Below, piece by piece: positions 58,403 through 64,000 of a DNA stretch of 64,000 bases. Both the position numbers and the translations under genes were made by a program. Position 1 is the first letter of the stretch, and each line of letters opens with the position of its first letter. Source of the DNA: Lobulomyces angularis (Eukaryota > Chytridiomycota > Chytridiomycetes > Lobulomycetales > Lobulomycetaceae); the NCBI GenBank assembly GCA_027604685.1, contig JADHYX010000038.1, positions 24,642 to 88,641 on the forward strand, written 5' to 3'. Below the pieces are notes generated by a model that did not search any database, was not told the origin of the DNA, and was given only the letters and a program-made list of their open reading frames with translations.

Positions 58403-59378
58403 TTTTGGAAGTTTCAAAAAAGATTAGATTTCAATTTTAATTAAATTTGGTAAATTTTTTGGTAAATTTCAACTTTAAAATGTCTAAATCGAGTGGCAGA
58501 TAGAAAAAAGCCACCGATCGCCCTAAGGCTTTTGGGCTTGCACCTAAAAGCGCCATTTGTGCCTGAAAAAGAGTGATTAGAATTAACTTCGCAAAGAGTT
58601 CTCAAATTGAGCAAAGAGTTTCACTTCATAAGTTTAGCATGGTATCTAGTGACGCAGTTTGCTGAAACCTGTTGCAGTGAGCGATGTGACTTCCACAAGC
58701 AATCCAGGAACAGGATCATTAGAAAGCTGATTCGAGGCGTTTGAAATTAAATTCAGGAAATTCTTAAGTTACTCTAAAAAGTTCCCATATTTTCTAAGCT
58801 TTCGCAGGAAATGAAATTGAACATTCTTCAGCTCAACAAACAAACGGCAAACAAATTGAGAAGTTGCATCGTGCTGCAAAGATATCAGCTTTGAGTATAA
58901 CAATGTACAATAGCTTTATTTTACTCTGCTTTTTTTTTCCTACATAATTGCCTTGCCAAAAAAATTAGTTTAATTAATTATTTGAAACTTTTTTGGTAAC
59001 ATTAAAATACTTAAAAATTTACAAAAAATTTACACCACTCAATTTTATTCACAGCACAGTATGAGATGATGTTTTTCTAACATACTTTTTGTATTACAAA
59101 TACTTTTTTTTTGTAATATACTACTCCGATTTTATACTTTGTACAAAATAAGCTCGTTAAAAATTAATTGTTCAAGCTTTTAATGCAGTCGTTAACAACG
59201 ACAGTTAACGACTGCATTAAGACAAAACTGCTTAAGAACTGATGTTATCACTCACGCTGATGTTCTTGTAGCTTTTTATAACTATATTTTTGATGTTACA
59301 ATTTTAGGGTTTTTTGTACTAAAATTAGGAAAATTATATTATCAAATAATTTGTATTTCTGGAAGTAGAAAAAAGAAA
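58403..59378. promoter_or_regulatory. Upstream region of two divergent genes with a strong hairpin
   Basis: 976 bp between the divergent C2H2 and INTS7 starts. About 58490-58760 is less AT-rich. A perfect 17-bp inverted repeat lies at 59180-59220 (see its own entry). No gene is seen. Confidence 0.5.
59180..59220. repeat. Perfect 17-bp inverted repeat with a 7-nt loop
   Basis: The left arm TTAATGCAGTCGTTAAC and right arm GTTAACGACTGCATTAA flank AACGACA. The centre is itself partly palindromic (GTCGTTAACAACGAC), so two alternative foldings exist. It lies about 160 bp upstream of the INTS7 start. Confidence 0.9.
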
Positions 59379-62300
59379 ATGATTTCAGATGAAAAGTTGG
59401 AAAAAGGATTACAACATTTGCTAGAATTTGATCGTGAATTTCGAAGTATAAAAGTAGAGGATTCTAACATGGCAGTTTTAAAATTTATAACTTTTTTTGA
59501 AGAATATAAAGATATAAAAACTTTAATCAATTCAGGTAAAATAATTAAAACGACAAATAGTTAATTTACAAGTCTCATAATTCTATATTTAGCATTTTCA
59601 AAGTTAGCTGAGTACTGGAGAACCTCAAACAACTTTACTCGCGAATCTCTTTTAATTGTTTTTAAAAATGTTCTTTCACATTTTAAAAATACTACAAATT
59701 ATGCCGAACAGTTAAGATCTGTTGGTTTGGTACTTGAAAGTAATGACCCAGTTGCTAGATCCCTTACGTTGCGGTAATTGAAAAATCATAATTATTACAC
59801 AGTTAAAACGCATTTCTAGCCTACTGGGATATTTACATGAAATTTCTTCTGACAGGATAGAAATTTACCATTTGTAATTTTCTCATATCTTTTATTTTTA
59901 ATGTATATAATACTTAACAGAATTCATGAATATTTAGACTCAAAATATGACTTTGAAGTAAAGGCGGCAATCTTCATTACTAATAAATTTTGTTCAAAAT
60001 CCCTGACTTTTAGTATTGATGTTAGCGAAAAATTAATTAATCTCATAAATGGCAAGTTTATTGTTGCAACAATATATTTATTAATTTGAAATAATTATTT
60101 TTTTTTAGATCCTAAAATTAATAATTATAATCGACTAAGCCTTGTAAATATATTTAAAAATATGACTTTTAATCCTTCAATTGCAAATCAATCGTATAAC
60201 GCCCTGATAAAGTTTTACAAAAAAACTCAGTTCAGTCAGGATTATTACACAGTTGACTTAGCAATAGTTATATTAAAGACAACTACGGAACTTGCTAAAT
60301 ATTGTATATTTCATGAGCAAGATCACGTAAGTTTTCTTTTGAAAGTTGATATTAAATTTTTACTTCTCTTTCCTTCTCGTAGGTCGAACTACTTTTTTCT
60401 ATTTTAACAAAAAGTTGGAAATCTGAATTACTGTGTTTCGGAGCTTTAAATTGTTTACAAATGCTATCTAATAAAACTTCATTGTTTTCTGAAAGCAATT
60501 TTCTGGTATGTAATCAAAGACTTATTGATAAAGAATAATTTTTATTTTCACTTTTAGATTTTATTGAATATATTTGAAAATACGAACTCAGCTTTAAATA
60601 AGAATAGTGCAATTACACTATTGAACTTACTGTTGAGTGATAAATTATATAAATTTAAATTAAAAAGCTTTTTTTTACTGAAAAAAAAAGAATTTAAAGA
60701 CTATGAAGCAAATTTTTTTAAGCTGCTAACAAATGAAATTTTGCAGTCAAACGATTTAAAAATTTTTTTCACTATTATTGATATAATTTTGAAATTTTTT
60801 GAAGGTACAATTAATTTTAATTGGTAAATAATTAATATCTTTTTCATACTATTTTTCTGTAGAAAAAGAAAAATATGAAGAAGTTTTACAACAGTTATTG
60901 AAAAGTATTGTGTCAAACTCTTGTGCCGAAAAAGTAATTTGCAAGAAAAAAAAAGTATTGAAAAATTGATTTTTGTTGTATCATAGATTGATTTGCTTGT
61001 TTCCCGTTATATTAGTCTTTCTAAGTACCAACCAGATGTTACAGCCAGTTACATAAAAAACTTGATTAGCGAATTGAGTAAAGTGAGCCCCGGTATTTTG
61101 ATAGATAGTATATAAATTAATATTGAATTTTTTTCAGATGCAATACTTCCTGAAACCATAATAAAAGTTTTAAATCATAGATTATTTCAGTTTCAATCGG
61201 ATTCAGAATTTCTCAATGTAGCTGAGAATATGACTCAATTTGGTTTAAAACATGGGGTAAAATTTTTATTATTTGTTTCTTAAAGTTAAAAAAAAAATAT
61301 TCACTTTTTTTTTTTCCAAGGTAAAACCTTCTGTTTATGCTTTTATTTGTTTAAATTCCAGATCGGCCTTAACTTTGACTTCGTTTAGTAAAATTTTGAT
61401 GGAAAAAATTCAAGATAGTCCCAGCTATTATTGGGATCTTTACAAAATTGCAGAAAAACTTATTTGTGAAGGCAATTTCCAATTAAGTAATTCCCTTTTT
61501 GTTACATGTTTGGATCAAGTAAGTAAAAATTCTTTATATCTTGCAATATCGACATACCACTTATATTTAGACTGAAACAGAATGTTCATATTTTTGGCTC
61601 AGCACATTGATTCAAATTTCTGCAATTGAAAGTAGTATTAATCAGTTAGAAAATTTAAATAACATAGAATCATGTTTACAGGATTTGATATTAGAATACG
61701 ATTATGTAATTTTAAATTTGCAGGCATTTAAGCCACAAATTGCGACAAGAGGTAATGTGCAAGTGAAACCGAAAGATGCAATTATTTTGCAGCTAGAAAA
61801 GCAACAACTAGAATCCTCATTTCAGCTTCAGTTTTCGAAAATTAGAAAAGAATTTTTATTTTTTTTTAAAGTTTCATTTAGTTTTTTTAACACTATCATT
61901 AGTGAGGAAGATTTTTTGTTATTTTTCAAAAGAGTTGAATTTTTAATAACAGAAATTGAGAAATTGAGGTAAACATTTAAACAAAACAGCTTTTCTTAAA
62001 ATAAACTCTTTGTTAACTTCATTTTTTTTAGCTCCAGTTTTTTGTTTATGGGATCGCAATCAAATAGAGTTTTAGATAATTTAATAATATCATTATTAAT
62101 ATTATTACAGATTTTACAGAAATTTAAAGGAATCAATAATGAAAAGTACGATATAGCCTATATTATTTTTTTTTTTACTGATAATGCTAAATTTTTACAC
62201 TTTAGAATAGCTATTAAACTTATGGACATGTTTCCATCAAAAAAATCAGTGAAGGATTTTAAGGAAAGCTTAAGTAAATTGAATCAAAACAAGTTATTTG

Positions 62301-62870
62301 AATTAAGTAGTTCGTTAGTGGAAGAAAATATTAATTTAGAAGTATGGTTATTATTATTTTAACTATTTTTTTTTTTTTTTTTCATTGTAGAAGACATTAT
62401 TTGAATTGTTAAAAATTCAATTTTCTATTCCTAGATATTTTTTTGTAATTGAACAAGATCATTATTTTAAGGTAAATTATAACACAAGTGATGTATTTAC
62501 TAAATATATATACTACAGCTCAATATTAGTTCTTCCACTAACCAATCAAGATTTGATACCAAAATTATATTGAATTGCAAATGTAGCTTACATTGTAAAA
62601 TTAAAATTAAAAGAGGTATATAAAATTAACAAGTGAAGTTTAAATTTTTTTATTTTCTATTTATTAAAAAATTTAGTTTTCAAAGTTGAAGTAAAAGTTA
62701 TTGATGAGGAAGGTGTAGTTAATCAAATTAAAACTTATAATTTAGATAAAAATTGCACATTTGAAACTATTATAATGTTAGATAAAGGAAATAAAAAGAT
62801 TAGTTTTGGCCTTTTGGATGATTCTGCTAGTCGTATAATATACACTCAGAATTACTTTGTGTCAAACTAA
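59379..62870 (+). CDS. INTS7: Integrator complex subunit 7 (INTS7)
   Basis: INTS7 is a scaffold subunit of Integrator, which ends transcription and cleaves nascent snRNA and promoter-proximal RNA. The N-terminus (AEYWRTSNNFTRESLLIVF, then SNDPVARSLTLRLLGYLHEI) matches animal INTS7 almost block for block, followed by HEYLDSKYDFEVKAAIFITN. Alpha-helical repeats continue over about 15 short exons, with DLYKIAEKLICEGNFQLSN, then a TETECSYFWLSTLIQIS segment and a C-terminal IPRYFFVIEQDHYFK. The protein ends IIYTQNYFVSN at 62870. The start at 59379 (MISDEKLEKGLQHLLEFDRE) fits the family N-terminus. No break was found, but not every exon border was checked. Confidence 0.85.
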
Positions 62871-64000
62871 ATTTTTTTTAATAAATAAATATTTAAGCTG
62901 GCTTTAAATGTATTGTACTAAGTTTTTTAAGTGCGTTATATGAAAAACTTTATACTCTATTATGAAGTAAGTTTAATTATGTTCTTCCATAAATCATTTT
63001 ATATTAAGAATAATAATAATATTTACTCAAGACCAATTGAAACACCATATTTTTTAATGAAATTTATCCATTTAAAAATAAAAAATTATGAAGAAGGAGT
63101 AAAAACAAAAACACTGTATAATTTGGTTGAAGAAAATGGGCATTAAAGTAGTAGTCGTTTTATTAGCAAAATGGAAGTACTTTTTATCGAAAAAAGAAAC
63201 ATTTCTGGAGCAGTACACTGCATTTAATATCTTCAAATTATAATTTTTTTATAAATATTACAATTGTTTTTGACTAAAAAAGACGGAACATGGAACCTTC
63301 GAAAAGCCTGCTCCCACAAGCCTCCTAGATAAATTTGAACAACACAAAAATTATCAGAATTAATTACTACTCTGTATTAAGCTGCTTTAATAGGTTTGTT
63401 AATGATTCCTTCAATTTTTTGTAGAAATTGTAATAGAATCAGCAATGAAATTATTAACTGAAATATCTATTTTTAACATGGACGTGGACTGTGCCGTCCC
63501 AAAGCCACAGTTATTTTTGACTCCCATTATAAAAAAGCACAAAAGTAATTTTTTTTTCTTCAAAAAAATTTAACAAAAATACACTGTTGTTTTTTGTATT
63601 TTAATGAAGATTTCTTTTTAACTTTGATATGAGGTGCAATACTTCTTATACCATTTTTTTTAGAATCAATGGTATTAGGAACATTGTTCCTCACATCAAG
63701 TTTTGAACAAGGTTATCTTAACAGGTATGATATTTTAATTAACATTCTGATTGAAATTTCTCTAAGAATATTACAATGATAAGGATCACATTTCAAGATG
63801 TGGTTTTTACAAGAATTTTTTGTGATGCTGCTTTATGTTTTTTAGGAAGACTTACTAGGCTTTCACTGTAATGGAATACTAGTGTAATTTGTTCCTTGTT
63901 AGCAGGGAGTGCACATGGAGTGCTTTAACTTGGTATGAGGTCAATTTACTTATTATACTGGTATTTTGCACCACTATAATAGGTAATATTGTTCCTCACT
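62871..64000. other. Terminal intergenic region with possible exons of a further gene
   Basis: Mostly AT-rich. From about 63428 a frame gives ESAMKLLTEISIFNMDVDCA followed by VPKPQLFLTPIIKKHK. Another short frame bounded by AG and GT (about 63664-63725) gives SMVLGTLFLTSSFEQGYLNR. These could be first exons of a plus-strand gene running past the window edge, but I cannot prove it. ATTGTTCCTCA occurs twice (about 63685 and 63989). Confidence 0.3.

Noticed and set aside
1..64000. CRISPR arrays, bacterial operons or ribosomal RNA genes
   Set aside because: No regularly spaced repeats, no rRNA-like stretches, and all genes have spliceosomal introns and eukaryotic families.

Overview
The window is nuclear DNA of a zoosporic (flagellated) fungus, most likely a chytrid. 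It is very AT-rich, with dense genes and many introns of about 35-120 nt. The introns start GT and end in AG, usually after a long run of T. Fungal markers are a Yak1-type kinase, two Pho85-type (PCL) cyclins, Crz1-like C2H2 factors and an F-BAR/RhoGAP protein. A fungal flagellum is implied by DAW1 (outer-arm dynein loading), a CCDC81-like HU-domain protein and a TSNAXIP1-like coiled-coil protein. INTS7, PrimPol, WDR27 and a concentrative nucleoside transporter fit an early-diverging fungus better than a yeast or mould. All gene models come from reading the sequence by eye. Splice sites I traced codon by codon are named in the entries; the other exon borders are approximate.

Layout. 0-9 kb: GT61 glycosyltransferase, F-BAR/RhoGAP protein, two C2H2 factors. 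9-24 kb: TSNAXIP1-like protein, O-fucosyltransferase-like protein, PrimPol, a gene-poor gap, WDR27 and an unknown acidic protein. 24-29 kb: long-chain acyl-CoA synthetase, a short transposon derivative, an acyl-protein-thioesterase-like hydrolase and a PCL cyclin. 29-36.5 kb: three unknown proteins, a decayed Fanzor/TnpB-like transposon and a second PCL cyclin. 37.5-47 kb: a protein with five Cys/His repeats, the nucleoside transporter, MMTAG2 and DAW1. 47-59 kb: CCDC81-like protein, Yak1, an unknown basic protein and a third C2H2 factor. 59-64 kb: INTS7 and possible first exons of a further gene.

The most notable finds are (1) a broken Fanzor/TnpB-like element at about 32.4-34.3 kb with matching terminal inverted repeats, plus a 500-bp internally deleted copy at 26.8-27.35 kb that keeps the same ends, the first codons, the last codons and a conserved 3' tail that could hold a guide RNA; (2) a 554-residue protein whose five C-C-C-H repeats are each cut by an intron at a corresponding place, ending in a possible GIY-YIG-like domain; (3) an Integrator subunit and PrimPol in a fungus; and (4) a 13-nt microexon in MMTAG2.
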